DNA of 64,000 nt, taken from Mycobacteriaceae bacterium (GTDB lineage: Bacteria > Actinomycetota > Actinomycetes > Mycobacteriales > Mycobacteriaceae). The stretch lies in contig JAQYQB010000004.1 of the NCBI GenBank assembly GCA_028726465.1, forward strand, positions 79,028 to 143,027, given 5' to 3'. Made by a program: the position numbers and the translations under genes. Positions within the stretch are counted from its first letter, which is position 1. Every line of letters begins with the position of its first letter. The notes beneath the pieces are model-generated. The model ran no database searches. It had not been told where the DNA came from and worked only from the letters and a program-made list of their open reading frames with translations. This document shows, one piece after another, positions 54,546-61,969 of this stretch.

Positions 54546-55408
54546 TGCACCTCCCCGTTCAAGGATCGCGGGTGAAGTGGCGGAAGGTTTTCGTTGGCCT
54601 CGCCACCGCGTTGTTAATCGCCGTGTGGGCCGCGGGCATTAAATACCCTTCCAGCTTGCTGGCGGAGGGGATTTTCGCCAGCACCCCGGCGCTGTTGATG
54701 TGGCTCGGGGTGGTTGTCGCCGCGGCCCTGCTGCTGTTGGCCCGGGTTGACGAGCTGCCGGGGACAGTCTTCAAGTTGTTTCCCTGCGCGGTGGCGGTCA
54801 ACGTGCTGATTGGCTGGCTTTTCCGGGCCTGGGAACTGCCGTTTTATTTCGACAGTATCGGTACCGGTATAGCCGCCATCGTGGGCGGACCGCTGCTGGG
54901 GATGGCCACTGGGGCCGCTAGCGGCGCGGTCATGGCGCTGGGGGCGCCGGGAGATCTGGCTTTCGCGTCCGTCGGGGCCCTGGCCGGGGTGCTGTTCGGC
55001 TGGGCCGCCAAGCGTCAGTGGTGCAGCTCGGTCCTGCGCATCCTGGCCGCCGGCTGGCTGATTGGACTTACCACCGCGCTGGCTTCCTGTCCGCCCCGGC
55101 TGTGGCCGCAGCCCGAGACCAACGCCGCGGGGCTGCGGCACCTAACCGATTTCTATTTCCTGCTGTCCCGGCACCAGGGGTTTTCCACGGTTATGCAGGT
55201 GCTGACCTCGGATACGATTGACAAGATTTTCTGTCTGCTACTGGCCGGGGTGCTCTTGCGTACGCTGCCTGCCGCGCTGCAGCTGCGCTTGAGCTACGGC
55301 GGCAACGTGGAGCGCCTGGGCGGGTTGCTGCGCGCGCCGGACGAGGCCGAGCGGGCCCGCGAACAGATGCGGGCCTATCAGCGGCACACCCTCCAGACCG
55401 GGCGCTAA
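54545..55408 (+). CDS. Membrane protein, possible ECF-transporter S component
   Basis: 287 aa, ATG overlapping the previous stop by one base. Six hydrophobic segments can be seen, with a Gly/Ala-rich centre (IGTGIAAIVGGPLLGMATGAASGAVMALGAPGDLAFASVGALAGVLFG) like the S components of energy-coupling-factor importers (vitamins, metals). A cytoplasmic loop carries a PQPETNAAGLRHLTDFYFLL stretch, and the end is basic (RLSYGGNVERLGG). No T or ATPase subunit gene lies nearby, so the assignment is a suggestion. Substrate unknown. Confidence 0.55.
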   Translation: MHLPVQGSRVKWRKVFVGLATALLIAVWAAGIKYPSSLLAEGIFASTPALLMWLGVVVAAALLLLARVDELPGTVFKLFPCAVAVNVLIGWLFRAWELPFYFDSIGTGIAAIVGGPLLGMATGAASGAVMALGAPGDLAFASVGALAGVLFGWAAKRQWCSSVLRILAAGWLIGLTTALASCPPRLWPQPETNAAGLRHLTDFYFLLSRHQGFSTVMQVLTSDTIDKIFCLLLAGVLLRTLPAALQLRLSYGGNVERLGGLLRAPDEAERAREQMRAYQRHTLQTGR

Positions 55409-55420
55409 ACCTCACCGCGC

Positions 55421-55927
55421 CTAGGCGGCCTGGTCGAAGCCGGCGAAGAGCGAGATGGGGGAATGCACCGGCTGGAAGTCGCGGTCGACGAGCCAGATGA
55501 AGGTGTGGGCGGTGCCGGAGCTGAGCTCGTGGACGGCATCGATAAGCTCTTTGTCGATGACGGCGCGGACCCAGGCCTCCGCGGTAGTGCTGTCGACGAA
55601 GTCGCCGCCGGCGTGGGTAAAGCGCAAGGAGACCACGTAGGCGGGCTCGCGCTCGGCGCCGTAGCCCTTAGCACGGGCTTTGGCGCGCGGGCCGACGCGG
55701 TGGCGCGTGATCGCCACGTTGAGCCCGGGGCTGCCGGCCACCGGTGGCAGGGAGACCGACGGTGGACGCCAGTTCGCCAGCGGACGAGCCAGGGAACGCG
55801 GGTGGCGCATGATGCTGGTTACCGCCCGGGCGTCCTCCCAGGCGGTGAACTGGATTTCGGAGGCCAAGCGGCTGGGGGAGATGGTCGAGGCGGCGGTGGG
55901 CTGGGGGCGGTAGTTCGTGTTCTTCAT
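55421..55927 (-). CDS. Conserved hypothetical protein
   Basis: 168 aa, no signal peptide or membrane segment. Begins with a Ser/Thr-rich flexible stretch (NYRPQPTAASTISPSRLAS) and ends with a folded-looking core (LNVAITRHRVGPRAKARAKG; PAYVVSLRFTHAGGDFVDSTTAEAWVRAVIDKELIDAVHELSSGTAHTFIWLVDRDFQPVHSP). I do not recognise it. It is convergent with the gene at 54545. Confidence 0.6.
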   Translation of the reverse strand: MKNTNYRPQPTAASTISPSRLASEIQFTAWEDARAVTSIMRHPRSLARPLANWRPPSVSLPPVAGSPGLNVAITRHRVGPRAKARAKGYGAEREPAYVVSLRFTHAGGDFVDSTTAEAWVRAVIDKELIDAVHELSSGTAHTFIWLVDRDFQPVHSPISLFAGFDQAA

Positions 55928-56033
55928 GCCTTAAAAGCTAGCGGCCCGTGGGGACATAGCCTCGCGCGAATTAGAACGCATGTGCGAATCTGGCTGGCGG
56001 ATTTGGGGGCACCGGCTAAGCTAGGGATTTACC

Positions 56034-57308
56034 ATGTCAGATACCGCGCCAGATTCCTCGCAGCCCAGCCCAGCCACTCCAGCCATTCCGCGGCAGATCT
56101 GGGTGCTCGTGGCTGCTGTCTTCATTATCGCGCTGGGCTACGGGCTCATCGCGCCACTGTTGCCGCAGTTCGTGGTGAGCTTCGACGTCTCGATGGCTGC
56201 GGCGGGCCTGGTCGTGTCGATTTTTTCCGCCTCCCGGCTGCTTTTTGCCCCGGCCTCGGGTTACCTGGTCAACCGGATAGGATCCCGGCGCATCTACCTG
56301 ACCGGCCTTCTGACCGTGGCGGTGATGACGGGCTTGGTCTCGCTGGCGCAGGCGTACTGGCATATCATCGCGCTGCGCTTTTTGGCGGGGATTGGCTCGA
56401 CCATGTTTACGGTCTCGGCCATGGGGCTCATCGTGAGCCTGTCGCCGGCGCAGATCCGCGGCCGGTGCTCGGCGCTGTACGGGACCGCCTTCCTGCTGGG
56501 CAATATCGCCGGGCCGCTTTTAGGCGCCGGGCTGGCGTTTTTGGGCTTCCGCTGGCCGTTTTTCATTTATGGCCTCGGCGTGGCGCTGGCCGCCGGCGTG
56601 GTCTGGTGGCTGATGCCGCGCTCGGCGGGGACGGGCAATACAAAGTCCAGCCTGCCGCCGATGCACCTTGCACAGGCCTGGCAGGACACCGCCTTTCGGG
56701 CCGCGCTGACCTCCAGCTTCGCCCACGGCTGGGTGAATATGGGCGTGCGCGTTTCGGTCATCCCGCTCTTTGCTGCCGCGGTCTTTGCCAACAGCTCCGC
56801 CGCCGCGGGTTACGCGCTGGCGGCATTTGCGGCCGGTAACGCCGTGGTCCTGCAGTTCTCCGGACGCTGGGCCGACACCTTTGGCCGGCGCCCGATGATC
56901 CTGGCCGGCCTGTGCGGATCGGCCGTTTTTACCTGGCTGCTGGGGCACGCGGACTCGCTGCCGCTGCTGATTGGCTTCTCGGTGCTCACCGGCGCCGCGG
57001 CCGGCTTCATCAACCCCGCCCAGCAGGCCACCCTGGCTGACATCATCGGATCCGAGCGCTCCGGCGGGCAGGTGCTCTCCAGCTTCCAGATGGCCATGGA
57101 CCTTGGCTCTATCTTCGGGCCGGTCGTGGTGGGCGCGCTGGCGGATATCTACGGTTTCCAGACCGCGTTCGCGGTCAGTGGGGCGGTCGCGCTCGTGGGC
57201 GTTGTCGCGTGGAGCTTTTCCCGCGAGCCGCTACCGTCCACCCAGGCCAAGCTGCGGGTTATCCCCTGCCTGATTGGGGGACCGCGGCGGCCGAGGAGGC
57301 ATCGTTAG
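56034..57308 (+). CDS. MFS transporter, drug:proton antiporter-like
   Basis: 424 aa, twelve membrane segments. The MFS loop motif after segment 2 is LVNRIGSRRIYLTG, a variant of GxxxDRxGRR; the antiporter-type motif C appears as LLGNIAGPLLGAGLAF in segment 5; and GRWADTFGRRPMILAG in the central loop is the second conserved motif. Efflux of a small hydrophobic compound is plausible. ATG start. Its stop is 1 nt from the convergent dehydrogenase stop. Confidence 0.87.
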   Translation: MSDTAPDSSQPSPATPAIPRQIWVLVAAVFIIALGYGLIAPLLPQFVVSFDVSMAAAGLVVSIFSASRLLFAPASGYLVNRIGSRRIYLTGLLTVAVMTGLVSLAQAYWHIIALRFLAGIGSTMFTVSAMGLIVSLSPAQIRGRCSALYGTAFLLGNIAGPLLGAGLAFLGFRWPFFIYGLGVALAAGVVWWLMPRSAGTGNTKSSLPPMHLAQAWQDTAFRAALTSSFAHGWVNMGVRVSVIPLFAAAVFANSSAAAGYALAAFAAGNAVVLQFSGRWADTFGRRPMILAGLCGSAVFTWLLGHADSLPLLIGFSVLTGAAAGFINPAQQATLADIIGSERSGGQVLSSFQMAMDLGSIFGPVVVGALADIYGFQTAFAVSGAVALVGVVAWSFSREPLPSTQAKLRVIPCLIGGPRRPRRHR

Positions 57309-57309
57309 C

Positions 57310-58371
57310 CTAGGCGTTGCCGTGCGGGACGATGACGGCGCGGCCGGATACCTCGCCGGCCTGCAGCTTGCGGTAGGCCTCCAGGCCCTCGCTGAGCGGG
57401 TAGGTGGTGTACATCGGCTCGAGGTAGCCGTCACGGAAGAGCTCGACCAGCTCGTGGAGCTCGGGCAGCGTGCCCCAGTAGGTGGAGATTAGCTCCGTCT
57501 CGCGCGGCGAGGTCAGCCAGGCGAACTCGTAGGGCGAGCCGTTGCCCAGGCCGACCACCGTCACGCGGCTGTCCGGCCCGACGGTGGCCATCGCGGTCGA
57601 TACCGTCTGGCCCAGGCCGACGAAGTCGAAAGCGGCGTCGATCCCCTTGCCGCCCGTGGCGGCCAGGATATTGTCGACGACGTCGTCATCGGAGGCTACG
57701 GTAACCGCGCCCAGGCGCTCGGCCTCCTGGAGGGCGGATTCCTTCGTGTCGGTGGCGATAATCGTCGCGCTCGTCATGGCCTTGAGGATCTGGATGCCCA
57801 GCAGGCCCAGCCCGCCCAGGCCGATGACGAGGACGTACTGGCCGCCCTGGTTGAGCGTCGGCAGGGCCTTCTTGATGGCGTGGTATGGGGTCAGGCCGGC
57901 ATCGGCGAGGGCGGAGGCAGCGATGGGATCGGCATCGCCCAGCGGGACCAGGTTGCGCGCCGGAACGGTGACGTACTCGGCCATGCCGCCGTCGCGGCCC
58001 AGGCCGATGCCGGCGGGGGTATTGGCGGCCCGGTTGCGGCACTGGAGCATATCTCCGCGCACGCACATGGAACAGCGGCCGCAGCCGAGGGGGCCGTAGA
58101 CGAGGTAAGCGTCGCCCTTTTCAAAACCTTCTGCGGCGGAACCGGCCTCCTCGACCCAACCGGTGATCTCGTGGCCGAGGGTGAATTCCCGGTGGTAGAC
58201 GGCGGGGGAGGACTCACCGAATTCGTCGAAGATGGCGACATCGGAGTGGCAGGCGCCGGAGCCGGCGACCTTCAGCAGGACTTCGGTGGGGCCGGGAGTA
58301 GGGCGTTCGATGTCTTTGAGCTCGGGGAAAGTGTGCAGGCCGACGTGGCGGATAGCCTTCATAGTGGTCAT
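57310..58371 (-). CDS. Zinc-dependent medium-chain alcohol dehydrogenase
   Basis: 353 aa MDR enzyme. Catalytic zinc ligands: Cys41 in GSGACHSDVAIFDEF and His67/Glu68 in TLGHEITG. The structural zinc site is CGRCSMCVRGDMLQC near residue 95. The NAD-binding loop is VIGLGGLGLLGIQILKA near 185; an Asp after the second beta-strand (ATDTKE) suggests NAD rather than NADP. Substrate is probably a primary or secondary alcohol. It is not the closest match to C. glutamicum AdhA as I remember it. Divergent from the yjiH leader. Confidence 0.88.
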   Translation of the reverse strand: MTTMKAIRHVGLHTFPELKDIERPTPGPTEVLLKVAGSGACHSDVAIFDEFGESSPAVYHREFTLGHEITGWVEEAGSAAEGFEKGDAYLVYGPLGCGRCSMCVRGDMLQCRNRAANTPAGIGLGRDGGMAEYVTVPARNLVPLGDADPIAASALADAGLTPYHAIKKALPTLNQGGQYVLVIGLGGLGLLGIQILKAMTSATIIATDTKESALQEAERLGAVTVASDDDVVDNILAATGGKGIDAAFDFVGLGQTVSTAMATVGPDSRVTVVGLGNGSPYEFAWLTSPRETELISTYWGTLPELHELVELFRDGYLEPMYTTYPLSEGLEAYRKLQAGEVSGRAVIVPHGNA

Positions 58372-58530
58372 GTTCTTCTCCGTGTTCTAGCGCGGTGTTT
58401 CAACGCGGTGTTCGAGTGCGGGACTTGGCGCGGATAGGGGACGGGGGACACCGCCCAGTCTAGTAATTGACAACCTACTGGACATTGAAAGTGTTATAGG
58501 TTACATTAAGTTCTACTCGCGTCTGGCTGT

Positions 58531-58646
58531 CGCGCGGGCATAGGAGACCTCACCCCGGTGCTTCAAGGAACGGGCAAGGCCGTATGCCCTCAGCTGGCGT
58601 GCGCGCTTTTCCTGGCTCCTTGGGCCCGCTGAACCAGGAGTAAGCA
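58531..58646 (+). ncRNA. Structured leader of the yjiH gene with sequestered ribosome site (candidate)
   Basis: GGGCATA (58536-58542) pairs perfectly with TATGCCC (58583-58589), enclosing 40 nt with an inner CCCG/CGGG stem (58554-58557 with 58571-58574). Downstream, CTCCT (58616-58620) is complementary to AGGAG (58636-58640), the gene's Shine-Dalgarno; a competing pair is CCTGG 58611-58615 with CCAGG 58634-58638. Either would close the ribosome site. Upstream, TTGACA at 58467 and a TATAGG at 58495 are promoter-like, but spacing is poor. No known riboswitch class fits. Confidence 0.45.
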
Positions 58647-60014
58647 GTGACTACTCAATCCCAACCGCCTGCCGACAAGCAGGTCGAGAACGCGCCCTTG
58701 CCTCGGGTGGACGGCAAGTGGCGGCTGTTCGTCTACAGCGCCATCGGCGCCTTCGTCTTTTTCTTCCCCGTCACCTACGACGGCAAACAGTCCATCCCGT
58801 TGGATCACCTGGTGACGATCATCCAGCAGTACCTGCCCGGGGTCGTGCCGTGGATCATTCTGGCGCTGGCCGCGTACGGCACGTGGCGCTCGATCGCCAA
58901 CAAAAACTGGGAGCAAGGCCCGCTCCAGGCCGTCTTCACGGTGCTCAACGTGGTTGGGCTGGTGGTCAGCTTCCTGATGGTCATCGACAAACTACCGTGG
59001 GTCCTGGGCGAGGAGGACCTGGTCCCGTTCCTGTGGAACAAGATTGCGGTCCAGGTTGGGCTGATTGTCCCCATCGGCGGCGCCTTCCTGGCGCTGCTCA
59101 TCGGCTACGGCCTGCTCGAATTCGTCGGCGTGCTCATGCAGCCCATCATGCGCCCGCTGTGGAAGACCCCGGGGCGCTCGGCTATCGATGCCGTCGCGTC
59201 CTTCGTCGGCTCCTATTCCCTGGGCATCCTCATCACCGACCGCGTCTACCAGAGCGGCGGCTACACCGCACGGGAGGCCTCGATCGTGGCGACGGGCTTT
59301 TCGACGGTCTCGGCCGCCTTCATGGTGATCGTGGCCAAGTCCCTGGACATCATGAATATCTGGGGCATCTATTTCACCGTGACCCTGGTGGTGACGTTCC
59401 TGGTCACCGCGGTGACCGTCCGGATCCCGCCGCTGCGCACGATCCCGGACGAGTATTACCACTCGGCCGAGCCGGATCCGGAGCGGACCATCAACGGCAA
59501 CCGCTTCCGGGAGGCCTGGCGCGAGGCCCTGCAGGCGCTGGCGACGGCGCCGTCGCTGCGCAAAGGCATCGGCGAGAATTTCCTGGACGGGCTGAAGTTG
59601 TCGGGGGCCATCGCGCCGTCGATCATGTCCGTCGGGCTTATCGGCCTGCTGCTGGCCCGTTTCACCCCGATCTTCGAGTGGATTGGCTACCTGTTCTACC
59701 CGTTTGCCTGGATTGTGCAGCTGCCGGAGCCGGTGCTGGCCGGCAAGGCCTCGGCGATGGGCGTGGCGGAGATGTTCCTGCCGGCTACCGCCGTGGCAGA
59801 CTCGGACAACCTGGTCCTGAAGTTCGTGATCGGGGTGGTCTCGGTCTCGGCGATCATCTTCTTCTCGGCGCTGGTGCCCTGCATCCTGGCGACCAAGATC
59901 ACGATCAAGCTCTGGCACATGCTGGCCATTTGGTTCGAGCGGGTGGCCCTGACCATCGTGCTGGCCACCCCGATCGCCTACGTGCTCTTTGAGGTCTTAG
60001 GGCTCGGGGCTTAA
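58647..60014 (+). CDS. YjiH-family (nucleoside-recognition/Gate domain) membrane transporter
   Basis: 455 aa from GTG 58647, with AGGAG six nt before it. About ten hydrophobic segments. The Gate-type segments are IGGAFLALLIGYGLLEFVGVLMQPIMRPLWKTPGRSAIDAVASFVGSYSLGILITDRVYQSGGYTAREASIVATGFSTVS and MGVAEMFLPATAVADSDNLVLKFVIGVVSVSAIIFFSALVPCILAT. Family substrate is not established. Here it lies next to hutG/hutR/hutH, so uptake of histidine or urocanate is a fair inference, not shown. Its stop sits in a duplicated GGGGCTTAAAGCCT segment. Confidence 0.82.
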   Translation: MTTQSQPPADKQVENAPLPRVDGKWRLFVYSAIGAFVFFFPVTYDGKQSIPLDHLVTIIQQYLPGVVPWIILALAAYGTWRSIANKNWEQGPLQAVFTVLNVVGLVVSFLMVIDKLPWVLGEEDLVPFLWNKIAVQVGLIVPIGGAFLALLIGYGLLEFVGVLMQPIMRPLWKTPGRSAIDAVASFVGSYSLGILITDRVYQSGGYTAREASIVATGFSTVSAAFMVIVAKSLDIMNIWGIYFTVTLVVTFLVTAVTVRIPPLRTIPDEYYHSAEPDPERTINGNRFREAWREALQALATAPSLRKGIGENFLDGLKLSGAIAPSIMSVGLIGLLLARFTPIFEWIGYLFYPFAWIVQLPEPVLAGKASAMGVAEMFLPATAVADSDNLVLKFVIGVVSVSAIIFFSALVPCILATKITIKLWHMLAIWFERVALTIVLATPIAYVLFEVLGLGA

Positions 60015-60023
60015 AGCCTGGGG

Positions 60024-60047
60024 GCTTAAAGCCTTCGGGCTTTAAGC
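60024..60047. terminator. Bidirectional hairpin between yjiH and hutG
   Basis: GCTTAAAGCC-TTCG-GGCTTTAAGC, perfect 10-bp stem with a UUCG loop, overlapping the hutG stop. Neither side has a proper T run. The convergent position supports a terminator or transcript-end role. Confidence 0.5.
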
Positions 60048-61028
60048 GTGGGCTGATGCGTGGGCGGCCACGATATCGGCGATGAGCCGGGCGGCCAGCT
60101 TCGCGGTCCGGCCGTCGACGTCGAAGTCGGGGTTGAGCTCGACGACGTCGACCAGGCGCAGCTTGCCTGTGGCCGCCACGGCCAGCGCCATCGCGCGGAT
60201 TTTGGCGAAGTCCACGCCCAATGCCGCCGGGGCGGAGACCCCCGGCGCGGCGGCGGCCGGCAGGACGTCTAGGTCGATGGACAGGTGGATGGCCGGCTGG
60301 TTCTGCACGGACTTGGCGACCAGGCCGGCGGCCTGGGAGGGGCTGAGATCCACGAGGTCTTCGTCGAGGACGGTCTCCACGCCGAGCTCGTCCGCGGTGT
60401 TAAATAGCACGGCGGTGTTGTTGGCCTCGGAGATGCCGAAGACGGAGTAGTCGAAGGCGGCCGGCTGCTCGGGGCAGGCGTCCTGGACAAACCCCGCGAT
60501 CTGCTTAAACGGCGTGCCGGAGGTGGCCCGGTCGGCGGTGCGCAGATCGAAATGGGCATCGAGGTTGACGATCTTCAGCGGCTGCTCGCCATTGCCGCGG
60601 AAGGCGCCGCGGTGGGTGGCGAAGGCGGTTTCGTGCCCGCCGCCGAGCACCACGGCCAGGTTGCCGCTGCCGACGATGTCCGCGACCCGGCGGGAAAGCT
60701 CTTCCTGGGAGCCTTCCAGGTCGTCGCGCTGGGTGGTCACGGTGCCGGCGTCGAAGCGGGGGGAGGAATCGTGGACGGCCAGGCCGCCCAGGGCGGAACG
60801 CAGCGCGGCCGGGCCGGCGGCTGCGCCCTGGCGGCCGCCGTTGCGCAGGACGCCTTCGTCGGAGGCGTAGCCGACGAGCACGGCGGCATCGCGAGCAGAA
60901 GCGGCGCCGTCGGCCGGCAGGGGCTGGATGACGCTGTGCCAGCGGGCGTGTTCGGGGCCGGGGCCGTCGGCGCGGCCGGTCCATTCGGGGGCGGGAGCAA
61001 AGAGCGGTTGGTCGCTGATGGTGTTCAT
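60042..61028 (-). CDS. hutG: Formimidoylglutamase
   Basis: Last step of one histidine route: N-formimino-glutamate to glutamate and formamide, with two manganese ions. 328 aa, ureohydrolase/arginase fold. Metal motifs: VVLGGGHETAFATH near residue 135, NLDAHFDLR near 161 and HLSIDLDVLPAAAAPG near 250. NAAGTLGV-like ALGVDFAKIRAM follows. Divergent from hutR (61-nt gap) and convergent with yjiH. With hutH and hutU on the other side of hutR, the whole catabolic set is controlled from one locus; hutI would be outside the window or elsewhere. Confidence 0.92.
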   Translation of the reverse strand: MNTISDQPLFAPAPEWTGRADGPGPEHARWHSVIQPLPADGAASARDAAVLVGYASDEGVLRNGGRQGAAAGPAALRSALGGLAVHDSSPRFDAGTVTTQRDDLEGSQEELSRRVADIVGSGNLAVVLGGGHETAFATHRGAFRGNGEQPLKIVNLDAHFDLRTADRATSGTPFKQIAGFVQDACPEQPAAFDYSVFGISEANNTAVLFNTADELGVETVLDEDLVDLSPSQAAGLVAKSVQNQPAIHLSIDLDVLPAAAAPGVSAPAALGVDFAKIRAMALAVAATGKLRLVDVVELNPDFDVDGRTAKLAARLIADIVAAHASAHA

Positions 61029-61089
61029 AGTCTTCCACTGTAGGCGCTTTGTACCGCGAGTTCGCCGGGGAATTTCCTACAATTGTCGC

Positions 61090-61833
61090 GTGAGAAAGAT
61101 TCAGGTCCCCGCCGCCCACAATGCCCTGCGGATTCTGTCGCTGCTGTCCACCATTGACGTGCCGATTTCGGCCGCGCGCATCCGCAGCGAGCTGGACCTG
61201 CCGCGCTCGAGCACGTACCACCTGCTCAACGAGCTGGTGGAGTCGGGCTTTGTGGTGCACCTGCCGGAAAACCAGACCTACGGGCTGGGGCTGGCGGCCT
61301 ACGCGATGGCCTCGGCGTACACGACGCAGCAGCCGCTGGTGCGGCTAAGCCACCGCTTTGTAGAGCAGGCCGCGAATCTGGCGAGCGGATCCGGCCATCT
61401 GTCGCGCTTGGCCGGCTCGGAGGTCGTCTACCTGCACGAGGTCCGCAGCCCGGGGGCGGTGTCCCTGGTCACCGAGGTGGGCGTGCGCCTGCAGGCGCTG
61501 CGCTCGGCCTCGGGGCGGGTCATGCTGGCCTACCTGCCGGAGGCGGAGGCCCGCGCCACCTTCGCGACGGCGGGGCAGGAGGGCAGCCTGCGCCAGTTTC
61601 GGGAGCGCCTGGCCCAGGTGCGCGAGCGCGGCTGGGAGGAGGAGACGGAGGAGATCTCGCGCGGGCAGGCATCGTTGGCCGTGCCGGTGCTGGACCACCT
61701 CGCGCGGCCGGCGGCCAGCCTGGCGGTGACCTTCGGGGTCGGCCGGCTGGGCGATGCCACCCGTGCCGCCGTCCTGGACCACCTGCAGGCCTCCGCCCGG
61801 GAGATCGCGGCGCGGATGTACGGCGCCCGGTGA
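61090..61833 (+). CDS. hutR: IclR-family regulator of histidine utilisation
   Basis: 247 aa from GTG 61090. N-terminal winged helix (AHNALRILSLLSTIDVPISAARIRSELDLPRSSTYHLLNELVESGFVVH), then an effector-binding domain (SGSGHLSRLAGSEVVYLHEV; RLQALRSASGRVMLAYLPEAEARATF; PVLDHLARPAASLAVTFG). In Corynebacterium resistens an IclR-type HutR activates hut genes. Here it stands between hutG and hutH, which supports the same role. I did not find a convincing 14-bp HutR box of the form I remember (TCTG...CCAGA) in the nearby intergenic DNA. Confidence 0.88.
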   Translation: MRKIQVPAAHNALRILSLLSTIDVPISAARIRSELDLPRSSTYHLLNELVESGFVVHLPENQTYGLGLAAYAMASAYTTQQPLVRLSHRFVEQAANLASGSGHLSRLAGSEVVYLHEVRSPGAVSLVTEVGVRLQALRSASGRVMLAYLPEAEARATFATAGQEGSLRQFRERLAQVRERGWEEETEEISRGQASLAVPVLDHLARPAASLAVTFGVGRLGDATRAAVLDHLQASAREIAARMYGAR

Positions 61834-61969
61834 AGCCCCATTAGAGAGTCAGAACATTATTCGGCGAAACTGTGGCAAATAACACTCATTGGAGTTAGTG
61901 TCTGAAAGTAGCGTTCCGCAGCGCACAACGCTGGGAACCGGCCAGGCTACGAGAAGGAGACAACTGACC

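Noticed and set aside
58536-58606. Resemblance of the yjiH leader to a glycine riboswitch (GGAGA and CTCAG elements)
   Set aside because: The conserved CCGAAGGAGCAA-type core is not present and the stems differ, so I kept it as an unclassified structured leader.
60042-61028. Arginase or agmatinase instead of formimidoylglutamase
   Set aside because: Same fold, but the divergent hutR and nearby hutH/hutU make HutG the better reading.
61834-61969. Search for the TCTG...CCAGA type HutR operator near hutR/hutH/hutG/hutU
   Set aside because: No convincing 14-bp copy found; TCTGAGACAGA near 63578 has the wrong spacing.
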